The notes under the pieces are model-generated. The model did no database searches. It was not told where the DNA came from and worked only from the letters and a program-made list of their open reading frames with translations. A stretch of 17,056 bases of DNA, taken from contig NZ_CALTUX010000036.1 of NCBI RefSeq assembly GCF_943912825.1, positions 1 to 17,056 on the forward strand, read 5' to 3'. This DNA comes from an uncultured Anaerococcus sp. Lineage in GTDB: Bacteria > Bacillota > Clostridia > Tissierellales > Peptoniphilaceae. How positions within the stretch are numbered: position 1 is the stretch's first letter; each line of letters begins with the position of its first letter. Shown here piece after piece: positions 1-6,738 of this stretch. Position numbers and translations under genes: made by a program.

Positions 1-50
1 TAACTACGCTCTGTAGGGAATTTCACCCCAGCATTAGAACATGCCCGTCA
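1..50 (-). ncRNA. possible 5' part of an FMN-like riboswitch, cut by the window edge
   Basis: Read on the minus strand, positions 29-16 give GGGGTGAAATTCCC followed by TAC. This matches the highly conserved 5' segment of the FMN (RFN) riboswitch aptamer, RGGGUGAAAUUCCCNAC. A GTTCT stretch sits upstream (about 43-39), where the aptamer normally has a similar TTC-rich strand. The next conserved block, usually ACCGGCGGU, is here ACAGAGCGT, so the match becomes imperfect just where ligand-contacting positions are expected. The rest of the aptamer and the controlled gene would lie beyond position 1. It could be a true FMN element, a diverged variant, or chance similarity over about 15 bases. The element begins just downstream of the terminator at 57-78, as a leader of the next transcription unit would. 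Confidence 0.35.
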
Positions 51-56
51 TACAAG

Positions 57-78
57 AAAAAAACGGCCGAGGCCGCTT
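57..78 (-). terminator. intrinsic terminator closing the ABC transporter cassette
   Basis: On the minus strand the sequence is AAGCGGC, loop CTCG, GCCGTTT, running into a seven-T tract (positions 63-57). The stem has seven pairs, one of them G-T. It lies about 145 bases beyond the stop of the ABC ATPase gene at 225 and before the riboswitch-like element. Its sequence is nearly the same as the terminator at 4851-4873. Confidence 0.75.
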
Positions 79-224
79 AAATTATGACATTAGATTCTAA
101 AATGCTATTTCTCACTATCTTCAAGACTAATTTCTAAAATCATTCCTGAATATTTTTTATTTACACTTTTTTATTTTCGCATTATTTTATTAAATATTGT
201 CAATATAGATATTTGTATCTGAAA

Positions 225-860
225 CTATAAGTCATACTCATCAATTATCTTTCCAGCCTTCATTAGTATTTTAACATCTGCAAGTTGATCTATAAAAGCC
301 TCCTCATGGCTTGCTAAAAGAATTATTTTATTACTCTTTTTATTTTCCATTATTATTTCCTTCAAGGCTATTATTCCCTGCTCATCTATAGCATTTGTAG
401 GTTCATCGAATATTAGTATCTGAGGTTTTTCCAGTATAACATTTGCAATTGCAAGTCTCTGCTTCATACCTAATGAGAATTTTTCAAAATTTTTGTCTTT
501 TTGATCGTATAAACTTACCTTTTTCAAAACATTATTAATATCTCCTTCATCAGCCACTTTATTTATCGAGGCAATTAATTTTAAATTATCAATAGCAGAT
601 AAATCACCTATAAAAGATGGATTTTCTAGCAAAAGACCTACCTTATCTAGCAAATTATTTGAGTTTACGACCTTACCATAAGCTTCTATTATTCCTTCAT
701 CTACACCTATCAGGCCACAAATTGCTCTAAAAAGCATGGTTTTACCAGAACCATTATGTCCAACAAATCCATATATTTTTCCATCTAATATAGTTAGATT
801 TATCTTATCAAGAACTATTTGACCATCAATTTTCTTTGTTACATTTTTGATTTTGATCAT
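225..860 (-). CDS. ABC transporter ATP-binding protein (BcrA/LanF-like, ABC-2 type)
   Basis: A 211-residue nucleotide-binding subunit that would power the two permeases encoded just upstream. All ABC ATPase motifs are visible: Walker A GHNGSGKT (34-41), signature SLGMKQR (129-135), Walker B ILIFDE (148-153), D-loop NAID (156-159) and switch histidine H185. The usual Q-loop glutamine is replaced by Glu in LLLENP (E79), a feature of the bacitracin/lantibiotic-immunity (BcrA/LanF) branch of ABC-2 ATPases. The protein is slightly shorter than the usual 230 or more residues of that branch. The ATG overlaps the stop of the preceding permease gene as ATGA (857-860) and has a GGAG ribosome site 7 bases upstream, so translation is probably coupled. 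The fold and role as an ABC-2 ATPase are firm; the transported substrate is unknown. Confidence 0.93.
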   Translation of the reverse strand: MIKIKNVTKKIDGQIVLDKINLTILDGKIYGFVGHNGSGKTMLFRAICGLIGVDEGIIEAYGKVVNSNNLLDKVGLLLENPSFIGDLSAIDNLKLIASINKVADEGDINNVLKKVSLYDQKDKNFEKFSLGMKQRLAIANVILEKPQILIFDEPTNAIDEQGIIALKEIIMENKKSNKIILLASHEEAFIDQLADVKILMKAGKIIDEYDL

Positions 861-1591
861 TTTTCAACTCCATAAAAATCATATCTAGCGAAAAATATAT
901 AAGCCACTATTATGAATATTATTGTATATAAAAATAACAATAAAAAATTTTCTTTAAAAGTAAAAATCCCACCAAATTCATTTTGCTTATATACTAGGCT
1001 TTGTTGACCTATAAATAAGTGTATGTTTGTAAGGATTGATAAGATTAAATTAACTAAAATACATAAAATAGCTATATATGTATTTGAATATAAAATTATA
1101 ATTATCCCCATCCACGTTAATAATATATTTTCAATAAGCATAGTAAAACCTATGATTAAGAAATATTTAGTACTATGATCAAATTCATAAAAGATTAATT
1201 GGGCAATAAATATAGAAAAAAGAAAAATACCTATAAAGATTATTATATTAATACTACTTGCTATACATTTTGAAAAAAAATATTTTCGCTTAGTTTTTGC
1301 TTTAATCATAACTTGCTCTCCGTTTACAAAGTGATCTTTATTAAATATTATTATTAAGATAAAAGGGCTTAGAATATGCATGAAAATCCAAAAAATCGGA
1401 ATAAAAAAATCTTCAAAATCACTTATGATACCAGCATCTATTAAGACAAAGTTAAAAATATAATTTATAATGCTTTGATTTTTATAACTTAATGATAATA
1501 CAATTATTATCAAAGATATTATAAAAATGATAAAATTACAATACTTAAATTTATTAAGTTGATATTTAAAATCTCTCATTAGTAGGTTCAC
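857..1591 (-). CDS. ABC-2 type permease subunit
   Basis: A 244-residue, very hydrophobic protein with about six membrane helices (roughly residues 17-35, 63-83, 112-135, 142-168, 171-195 and 215-235). The cytoplasmic stretch KAKTKRKYFFSKCIASS (97-113) resembles the coupling segment of ABC-2 exporters. The start is GTG at 1591: an AAAGGAG site lies 8 bases upstream inside the end of the neighbouring gene, and the next in-frame ATG (1579) lacks such a site. Only one base separates it from the stop of the upstream permease gene, and its own stop overlaps the ATPase start, so it is translated as part of one coupled set. No specific family can be named from the sequence; permeases of this class are poorly conserved. 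The gene is among the most AT-rich parts of the window. Confidence 0.85.
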   Translation of the reverse strand: MNLLMRDFKYQLNKFKYCNFIIFIISLIIIVLSLSYKNQSIINYIFNFVLIDAGIISDFEDFFIPIFWIFMHILSPFILIIIFNKDHFVNGEQVMIKAKTKRKYFFSKCIASSINIIIFIGIFLFSIFIAQLIFYEFDHSTKYFLIIGFTMLIENILLTWMGIIIILYSNTYIAILCILVNLILSILTNIHLFIGQQSLVYKQNEFGGIFTFKENFLLLFLYTIIFIIVAYIFFARYDFYGVEK

Positions 1592-1592
1592 T

Positions 1593-2387
1593 CTAATATC
1601 TCCTTTTTGCTAACTTATACAAGTAGTAGATAGGAATTAATAATATTGTGAGTAAATATATTAAGCTTATCAGAGGGTTAGAAAAAGACATCTCGACTAA
1701 TAAAGATCTTAAACTTACTAATACAATATCTTTGTTTAATACTATGGATACAAAATAAAATATTAAAGATGCCAACAAGTCAATTACTAACACTAACAAA
1801 AATCCTATGTACTTATTGTTAAACTTAGTATTTAAATACAATGAAAATGACGCAATTAATCCGCCACCTATAAAGACTATAAATAAGTGTATGAGATGAA
1901 ATAGTAAGGGTGATTTTACAAACAAATCAGATAAGAATATAAAATTAGCAAGCCCAGCACTAATATAGTTCATTGCAAACATTGGTCTAACAAGCATCCA
2001 TAATACTATATTTATAACTAATGGCATTATAACAAACAAGCCTCCAGCTAAAAAATTATAGATGTAAGTTTTCACAATATAGGTCTTTATCGGCATTCTT
2101 ATTGCAATCTGATCTAGTATACCACAGTTCCTATCTTCTACTAAAGAATTACTTAACGGCAAACTCGCCATTATAAATGCTAAAAATGAATATATAAGGC
2201 CAGCCATGGTAAACGTTCCTGTCATCAATAAATTCATATTCCAGCATGACTGGAGTGGATTTACGTTCAAGTAGGTTACCTGGTTATTTGAAAAATAAAA
2301 ATTTAAGAAATTTATAAAAATTATTACAAACAACATAAACATAATATTCTTTTTTCTAAAAATTTTAATTTTAAAAAAGTCACTCAT
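1593..2387 (-). CDS. ABC-2 type permease subunit
   Basis: A 264-residue membrane protein with about six helices (roughly 14-32, 57-80, 107-133, 161-186, 192-216 and 237-257). After helix 2 comes SLVEDRNCGILDQIAIRMP (81-99), reminiscent of the acidic-Gly-(x)n-Arg coupling segment before a helix that is common in bacteriocin-type ABC-2 permeases. The frame is open further upstream to 2474, but that extension reads through the end of the preceding gene. The ATG at 2387 fits better: it begins MSDFFKIKIF, has GTGGGG 7 bases upstream, and overlaps the preceding stop by 8 bases. With the second permease and the ATPase it would form a two-permease exporter. A role in exporting, or giving immunity to, the secreted protein of this cassette is inferred from context only. 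Confidence 0.85.
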   Translation of the reverse strand: MSDFFKIKIFRKKNIMFMLFVIIFINFLNFYFSNNQVTYLNVNPLQSCWNMNLLMTGTFTMAGLIYSFLAFIMASLPLSNSLVEDRNCGILDQIAIRMPIKTYIVKTYIYNFLAGGLFVIMPLVINIVLWMLVRPMFAMNYISAGLANFIFLSDLFVKSPLLFHLIHLFIVFIGGGLIASFSLYLNTKFNNKYIGFLLVLVIDLLASLIFYFVSIVLNKDIVLVSLRSLLVEMSFSNPLISLIYLLTILLIPIYYLYKLAKRRY

Positions 2388-2928
2388 GAAAAGACCCCAC
2401 ATCCAAAACCTTATAATACAGCACTCCCTCATCAAGGTAGCTTTTAAATTCGTTCTCATATAAACTATTGTCAATATATAGAAATTTATTAGTGTTTGAA
2501 ATTTCTTTACTCAAATAATAATAAAAGATAAAATCTTTAGTAGCATTAGGATTAATTAAGAAGTCTTTGTCTTTATAAATTGGATTATATATGCTTTCTC
2601 CATTATTAAAATCCATATTTTGCATATAAGAGTTATCAAATTTGTCATAAAGAACCAACTTATAATATAAATCTGACAAGTCTAATATCTCTTTAGAGTT
2701 GTTTTTTATAATAAAATTTACCCCTACTACAGGATAACCATCTATACCTTTCTTGTATAAAAACGAGTCTTCAAGCTTAATAGAAAAATCCCCTAATTCA
2801 ACCAATTTATCACGAGAATATGTGTCTATTATATCTTTACTAGGATATTTTCTATTTTTATTTATTATAAATAATGCACAGATAAATAATGCTACTATAC
2901 ATAGTATCTTTTGACTTTTTTTAAACAT
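2380..2928 (-). CDS. membrane-anchored extracellular protein of unknown function
   Basis: A 182-residue protein with one N-terminal membrane segment (about residues 8-22, ILCIVALFICALFII) after a basic start, and no lipobox cysteine, so the remainder is probably outside the cell on an uncleaved anchor. The soluble part is rich in beta-prone, Tyr/Asp/Asn-rich sequence (for example GVNFIIKNNSKEILDLSDLY). This resembles the immunoglobulin-like DUF4352 type of domain that often accompanies Gram-positive exporters, but I would not assign that family firmly. The gene begins one base after the stop of the upstream lipoprotein (TGA G ATG), with AAGGGA about 8 bases ahead, and overlaps the following permease start by 8 bases. 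Tight coupling on both sides suggests an accessory part of the transporter system. Confidence 0.75.
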   Translation of the reverse strand: MFKKSQKILCIVALFICALFIINKNRKYPSKDIIDTYSRDKLVELGDFSIKLEDSFLYKKGIDGYPVVGVNFIIKNNSKEILDLSDLYYKLVLYDKFDNSYMQNMDFNNGESIYNPIYKDKDFLINPNATKDFIFYYYLSKEISNTNKFLYIDNSLYENEFKSYLDEGVLYYKVLDVGSFHE

Positions 2929-2929
2929 C

Positions 2930-3583
2930 TCAATTATCCCTTAACTCATCTAAGTTGCTTACCTCTTCCATATTATTTAGAGAATTTATGTATTTATCAT
3001 ATACTTCATCTACATTATTTGAATGATGTTCAAGTTTTGTAACCACTTCATTTCCTTTACTTAGATACTTAGATTCAATTAAATATAAATTATTCTTATC
3101 ATAAATCTTGTAAGTACCATCACTAAAATTTATAAATATATGGTCATCTTTAGTAAATAAATCAAAACTACCTTTGTGATATAGATTTTGATAAAAATAA
3201 TTTACATTATCTTCATTTTCTATATTATTTCCAGCAACTGCACCTATCATGCTACAATACTTATTATTCTCTGGGTTGATATAGGTTAGCCTATCCTTTT
3301 TCTTTAAGCTTATTATGCCAGAATTATCAATTGTAATATCGATATCATCAGTATGCCCATAAATATATTTAAAAAGTAGCTTACCATCACTAAGTCTATA
3401 AGTAGCATATTCGTAAAATCCATAGTCGATATTATTAGCTAATTTATCTAAAATTTCTTTTTCTCCTGATCCTCTATCCGCTAATACTTCTTCCCTAAAT
3501 TGACTTAGGTCATCATTCTTGACACAAGATGTGAGAGATACTGAAATAAAAAATAACATTACTATATAAGTGATTTTTTTCAT
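2930..3583 (-). CDS. lipoprotein in the secreted-protein/ABC cassette
   Basis: A 217-residue protein with a clear lipoprotein signal: MKK, a hydrophobic core, then LTSC with the lipidated cysteine at residue 20. The frame stays open to 3676, but ATG 3583 has GAGG 6 bases upstream and restores a normal signal peptide, whereas the longer version would bury it. The mature part alternates short beta-like segments (DGKLLFKYIY, DIDITIDNSGIISLKK, DHIFINFSDGTYKIYD) and ends in an acidic tail. I recognise no family. Its position, between the secreted protein and the transporter genes, is where many bacteriocin clusters place an immunity or sensor lipoprotein; that is inference. The gap of 71 bases to the upstream gene shows no convincing promoter or terminator. 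Confidence 0.75.
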   Translation of the reverse strand: MKKITYIVMLFFISVSLTSCVKNDDLSQFREEVLADRGSGEKEILDKLANNIDYGFYEYATYRLSDGKLLFKYIYGHTDDIDITIDNSGIISLKKKDRLTYINPENNKYCSMIGAVAGNNIENEDNVNYFYQNLYHKGSFDLFTKDDHIFINFSDGTYKIYDKNNLYLIESKYLSKGNEVVTKLEHHSNNVDEVYDKYINSLNNMEEVSNLDELRDN

Positions 3584-3654
3584 ATTTTCCTCGAATCTAA
3601 TTACTATAAAAATATATAAGGAAATAAATAGGAAAGGTTTTTTATATAAATTCT

Positions 3655-4083
3655 CTAATAAGAGTCTGGCGACCAAAAACCACTAGCATCAGCTGTACCA
3701 AAAGTATGATATTTTTGTCCTCTGATCCTTGCAGATGAAGGTGTTTTCCATTTTTCGTAGTCTTCTCTAATATTGCTACGTAGGTAATATATGCCTGGTT
3801 TTGTAACATAAGTAATAGGAGTGTACGTTGACTCGCTTGTATCCCCTCTTACTGCTGCTAATTTTAGTGCCTTACTTACATTTATCCTCTTTATTTCACA
3901 GTAGATTGGAGTTTTTTCTAATTTTGGGCGACTGGATGTATACTGAGTAAAATCAGCCCTACCTAACTGGAATGAAAAAGACCAATCTTCATGATTTTCA
4001 TCTGTAGCATAAACATTTCCTAGTGCTGGAATTCCTATTAAAAGTAATGTGAGTGCTAAAACTTTATATTTTGATTTTTTCAT
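3655..4083 (-). CDS. small secreted protein, possibly DUF2712-like
   Basis: A 142-residue precursor with a standard Sec signal peptide: basic KKSKYK, a hydrophobic core, and VYA before Thr27 as the likely cleavage site, leaving about 116 residues. The mature protein starts with acidic DENHEDWSFSFQLGR, has one cysteine (in PIYCEI), and ends in the striking tail ASGFWSPDSY. The layout (an aromatic SFxF-type start, an Arg-rich middle and a SG[FY]W-type end) recalls the small secreted DUF2712 proteins found beside ABC transporters in Bacillus and Clostridium relatives. That is pattern memory, not a search result. The ATG at 4083 has GGAGGG upstream and a good promoter ahead (4129-4156). As first gene of the cassette it is the likely exported product, perhaps a bacteriocin-like or surface-acting protein; the function is unknown. 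Confidence 0.75.
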   Translation of the reverse strand: MKKSKYKVLALTLLLIGIPALGNVYATDENHEDWSFSFQLGRADFTQYTSSRPKLEKTPIYCEIKRINVSKALKLAAVRGDTSESTYTPITYVTKPGIYYLRSNIREDYEKWKTPSSARIRGQKYHTFGTADASGFWSPDSY

Positions 4084-4128
4084 ATCTTTCCCTCCATCCT
4101 TTCCTATTTAATTTCCTTAATTACAAAT

Positions 4129-4156
4129 ATTATACTTTTTTTAAAATTTAACGCAA
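4129..4156 (-). promoter_or_regulatory. promoter for the secreted-protein/ABC cassette
   Basis: On the minus strand a perfect -10 box TATAAT (4134-4129) follows a partial -35 TTGCGT (4156-4151) with a 16-base spacer made almost only of A and T. Transcription would start near 4122, about 40 bases before the ATG at 4083. No other promoter of this quality is seen before the remaining five genes, so it probably drives them all. The -35 box matches only in TTG, so an activator may assist; none is visible. Confidence 0.55.
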
Positions 4157-4199
4157 ACATTTTCCTGTTTTACATAGTATATTTAGTCAACGTAACTCT

Positions 4200-4778
4200 T
4201 TATCTTTTATCTAGAATTAGCTCAAAGGCTAAAATTTTTAGTTCCTTATCTTCTTCAGTCATTTTTTTAAGGTCTTCTTTTGTTATATTTTTTATATCAA
4301 TATCCTTATCATCCTTGGACATACCGACAAAGACAATATTTGATTCCTTATCTTTTATATCAGCTTGGTCTAGCCAATAAGTCTTGTTAAAATAGTCCTT
4401 GTCCATAGCGGAATCTGACTTATAACTTGTATTATAATTAACTTTATCTCCTTCTATCCAAAGGTCGATATAGGAATTTTCATTAAAACCAATACCAAGC
4501 AAAGAATTTTCTTTAGCATCACTTAATGGTCCATCTACAAAGTTAGAAACTTCCCCGTCTTTTATAGCAAATAAGTTCATTTCTAGTTTTTCTGTATCAA
4601 GTCCTTTTAGGGAATATGTGTTATAGGCAAAGTCTAATTTCTTTTCTTCGCCAACATATTCTAGCGCATCCACATCAGTCTTAGTCTGGCTTATTTTTGC
4701 ACCTTCTTCTAGATTAGCTTCCTTATTGCAGCCTGTAAAAGCAAGGGCTAAGGCACATATCAGTAAAAACTTTTTCAT
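4200..4778 (-). CDS. lipoprotein of unknown function
   Basis: A 192-residue lipoprotein: MKKFLLICALALAFTGC gives a lipobox with the lipidated cysteine at residue 17, followed by a Glu/Lys-rich linker. The mature part is acidic and ends in a charged helical stretch (ITKEDLKKMTEEDKELK) and a short beta-like strand (ILAFELILDKR). I recognise no enzyme motif or family. The start is secure: AAGGAGG stands 6 bases before the ATG. The gene sits alone between the purine operon terminator (4851-4873) and the promoter of the ABC cassette. A weak TATTAT at 4811-4806 could be its -10 box, but no matching -35 is evident. No hairpin terminator follows it, so some read-through into the downstream cassette is possible. 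Confidence 0.75.
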   Translation of the reverse strand: MKKFLLICALALAFTGCNKEANLEEGAKISQTKTDVDALEYVGEEKKLDFAYNTYSLKGLDTEKLEMNLFAIKDGEVSNFVDGPLSDAKENSLLGIGFNENSYIDLWIEGDKVNYNTSYKSDSAMDKDYFNKTYWLDQADIKDKESNIVFVGMSKDDKDIDIKNITKEDLKKMTEEDKELKILAFELILDKR

Positions 4779-4850
4779 CTCATCCTCCTTTATCTTGTTA
4801 CTTATATAATACCCAAAATTTTTTTAAAAAAAGGATTTCCTAAATAATTC

Positions 4851-4873
4851 AAAAAAAGCGGCCGGAGCCGCTT
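4851..4873 (-). terminator. intrinsic terminator of the purine operon
   Basis: On the minus strand AAGCGGC pairs perfectly with GCCGCTT around the loop TCCG, followed by a seven-T tract. The loop is a C-G-closed UNCG-type tetraloop in RNA (UCCG), an exceptionally stable class. It begins 9 bases past the stop of the small membrane-protein gene (4882) and marks the end of the purK-to-fhs transcription unit. Confidence 0.9.
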
Positions 4874-4881
4874 GTAAATTT

Positions 4882-5073
4882 TTATAAAATCATTAATAAG
4901 AAGATGATTAAAAGGACCATTAAAACCTTGGCACCCAAGGGCAAGATTTTAACTTCTTTTTCCCAATCTGTGCTCTTATACATTTTTTGCTCGTCTATAT
5001 ATGAACTTGTAAAGGACAAAGATTTTATATAATAGGTTAAATCTTCCTTAATTTTGATGATTTTATCTTTCAA
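4882..5073 (-). CDS. small tail-anchored membrane protein at the end of the purine operon
   Basis: A protein of about 63 residues with a charged, Lys-rich N-terminal half and one hydrophobic C-terminal segment (AKVLMVLLIIFLLMIL) running to the last residue, giving a tail-anchored layout. There is no ATG start. Two in-frame TTG codons are available, at 5079 and 5073. The AAAAAGGA site abuts the first directly but stands 6 bases from the second, so I choose 5073. The gene follows fhs by about 20 bases and precedes the operon terminator by 9, so it is co-transcribed with the purine genes. I recognise no family. Being real rather than a chance frame is supported by its ribosome site, its placement and a coherent membrane segment, though it is short. 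Confidence 0.6.
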   Translation of the reverse strand: MKDKIIKIKEDLTYYIKSLSFTSSYIDEQKMYKSTDWEKEVKILPLGAKVLMVLLIIFLLMIL

Positions 5074-5094
5074 CTTCAATCCTTTTTGTATTTT

Positions 5095-6738
5095 CTAGAA
5101 TAAATTTATAATATTATCATTTTCGTCAACGTCTATATCCAAGGCATTTGGATGTTTTGGTAGGCCTGGCATGGTTAGGACCTTATTGAGGTAGGCAACT
5201 ATAAATCTTGCTCCCGTTTTGATCTTGATATCAGAAACAGTTATTTCAAAGCCTTCAGGTCTGCCCTTGATTTTCCCATCATCTGTTAGGGATGCTGGAG
5301 TTTTGGCCATACATACTGGGTAATTTCTGTAGCCTAGTTGGTCAATTTTATCAAGGACTACCCTTGCCTCATCTGTGAAATTAACCTTGGCTGCTCCGTA
5401 GATTTCCTTGGCAATAGTGTTGATCTTATCTTCTGTGGATAAGTCATCTGGGTAGAGAAGTTTTACTTCTTCGCTATTTTCTTCAACTAATTTTACAAGT
5501 TTATTAGCAAGGTCAATCGCACCTTCACCGCCCTTGGCCCATACTTGGGTTAGGGAAAATTCTACGCCAAAGTCTTTTGCCCATTCTTCCATAAATTTAA
5601 TTTCAGCTTCCGTATCTGTAACAAATTCATTAAGGGCAACTATTACTGGTAAGTTGTACTTTCTCATGTTTTCTACGTGCTTTTCAAGGTTTTTAACCCC
5701 TTCTTTTAGGGCATCAAGATTTTCTTCTGTTAAGTTTGCTTCATCAACTCCACCGTGAAGTTTTAAAGCCTTGATTGTTGCAACTACTACAGCTGCCTTT
5801 GGTCTTAGGCCTGATGCCCTACATTTGATGTCTAAAAATTTCTCCGCACCTAAATCTGCACCGAAACCTGCTTCTGTTATTACATAATCAGAGTATTTAA
5901 GGGCTGTTTTTGTAGCTATAACTGAGTTACAACCGTGGGCAATATTTGCAAAAGGACCGCCGTGGATGATAGCTGGGTTATTTTCTAAAGTTTGGACAAG
6001 GTTTGGATTTATAGCATCCTTAAGTATGGCTGTAATTACACCTTGGATTTTTAAATCTCTTACAAAAATCGGCTCATCATCTTCGTTATAACCAATCATT
6101 ATATCAGCAATTCTATTTCTTAGATCTTCTAAATCTTCTGCTAGGCATAAAATAGCCATAATCTCACTTGCAACTGTGATATCAAACGAAGAATCTCTTT
6201 CGTCCTTGCCATTAGCATTGATTTTAATTCTTCTAAGGGCCCTTTCGTTCATGTCCATGACATAGTTAAATAGAACTTCCTTAAACTTAAGCTCATTTCC
6301 CTGGAAGATGTGGTTATTAATTAGGGCCATGATTGCGTTGTGGGCTGATGTGATAGCGTGGAAGTCTCCATTAAAGTGAAGATTTATCTCCTCCATTGGG
6401 ACAACCTGAGCAAAACCACCACCTGTAGCCCCGCCCTTTCTGCCAAGAACTGGGCCAAATGATGGCTCTCTTAATGCAACTGTTGATTTCTTTCCAATCT
6501 TATTTAGGCCATCAGAAAGCCCAACTGTCACAGTTGACTTACCCTCACCGCTTGATGTAGGGTTGATAGATGTGACTAAAACTAAATTTTCGGATAGCTT
6601 GTCAAAATCTGGCTTTCTAATTTTTGCCTTGTATTCACCATATTTGATTAAATTTTCTTCAGAAATATTTATTTTCCCTGCAACATCTTCAATTTTTTCT
6701 TTCTTTGCCGCGAGCGATATCTCATAATCTGTCTTCAT
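5095..6738 (-). CDS. fhs: formate-tetrahydrofolate ligase
   Basis: Joins formate to tetrahydrofolate with ATP, giving 10-formyl-tetrahydrofolate in the cytoplasm. The 547-residue length is close to the usual 556 or so. The family P-loop is present as NPTSSGEGKST (59-69), followed by REPSFGPVLGRKGGATGGG (90-108) and the MEEINLHFNGDFHAI block. The TS-GEGKST form and GGATGGG are like Lactobacillales-type enzymes rather than the PAGEGKTT form of acetogens. The ATG at 6738 directly abuts the purD stop (TAA ATG), with GGAGG 5 bases ahead inside the purD end. Placement at the end of the purine operon fits its role: its product is the formyl donor for both PurN and PurH, so free formate can feed two purine carbons. 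Confidence 0.96.
   Translation of the reverse strand: MKTDYEISLAAKKEKIEDVAGKINISEENLIKYGEYKAKIRKPDFDKLSENLVLVTSINPTSSGEGKSTVTVGLSDGLNKIGKKSTVALREPSFGPVLGRKGGATGGGFAQVVPMEEINLHFNGDFHAITSAHNAIMALINNHIFQGNELKFKEVLFNYVMDMNERALRRIKINANGKDERDSSFDITVASEIMAILCLAEDLEDLRNRIADIMIGYNEDDEPIFVRDLKIQGVITAILKDAINPNLVQTLENNPAIIHGGPFANIAHGCNSVIATKTALKYSDYVITEAGFGADLGAEKFLDIKCRASGLRPKAAVVVATIKALKLHGGVDEANLTEENLDALKEGVKNLEKHVENMRKYNLPVIVALNEFVTDTEAEIKFMEEWAKDFGVEFSLTQVWAKGGEGAIDLANKLVKLVEENSEEVKLLYPDDLSTEDKINTIAKEIYGAAKVNFTDEARVVLDKIDQLGYRNYPVCMAKTPASLTDDGKIKGRPEGFEITVSDIKIKTGARFIVAYLNKVLTMPGLPKHPNALDIDVDENDNIINLF

Noticed and set aside
1..50. Cobalamin riboswitch or rRNA fragment at the left edge
   Set aside because: The GTGAAATTCC core occurs in both contexts, but the cobalamin AGGGAA and CCCGC boxes and the rRNA flanks are missing; the FMN aptamer start fits over more bases.
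105..143. 12-codon minus-strand frame (MILEISLEDSEK) after the ATPase gene
   Set aside because: Too short, and the AGGA touches the ATG with no proper spacing; an AT-rich stretch gives such frames by chance.
198..203. Perfect minus-strand TTGACA that could be a -35 box for the element at the left edge
   Set aside because: No TATAAT-like hexamer occurs 15-19 bases downstream; the sequence there reads GCGAAA and similar.
3655..4083. Lactococcin 972 family bacteriocin
   Set aside because: The characteristic Gly/Trp start and Tyr/Lys-rich repeats of that family are absent; the signal peptide and tail fit a DUF2712-like protein better.
4157..4199. Small hairpin (AAACA...TGTTT) near the promoter as a terminator of the 4200-4778 gene
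   Set aside because: Only five A/T-rich pairs and no following T-tract; it also overlaps the -35 region of the cassette promoter.
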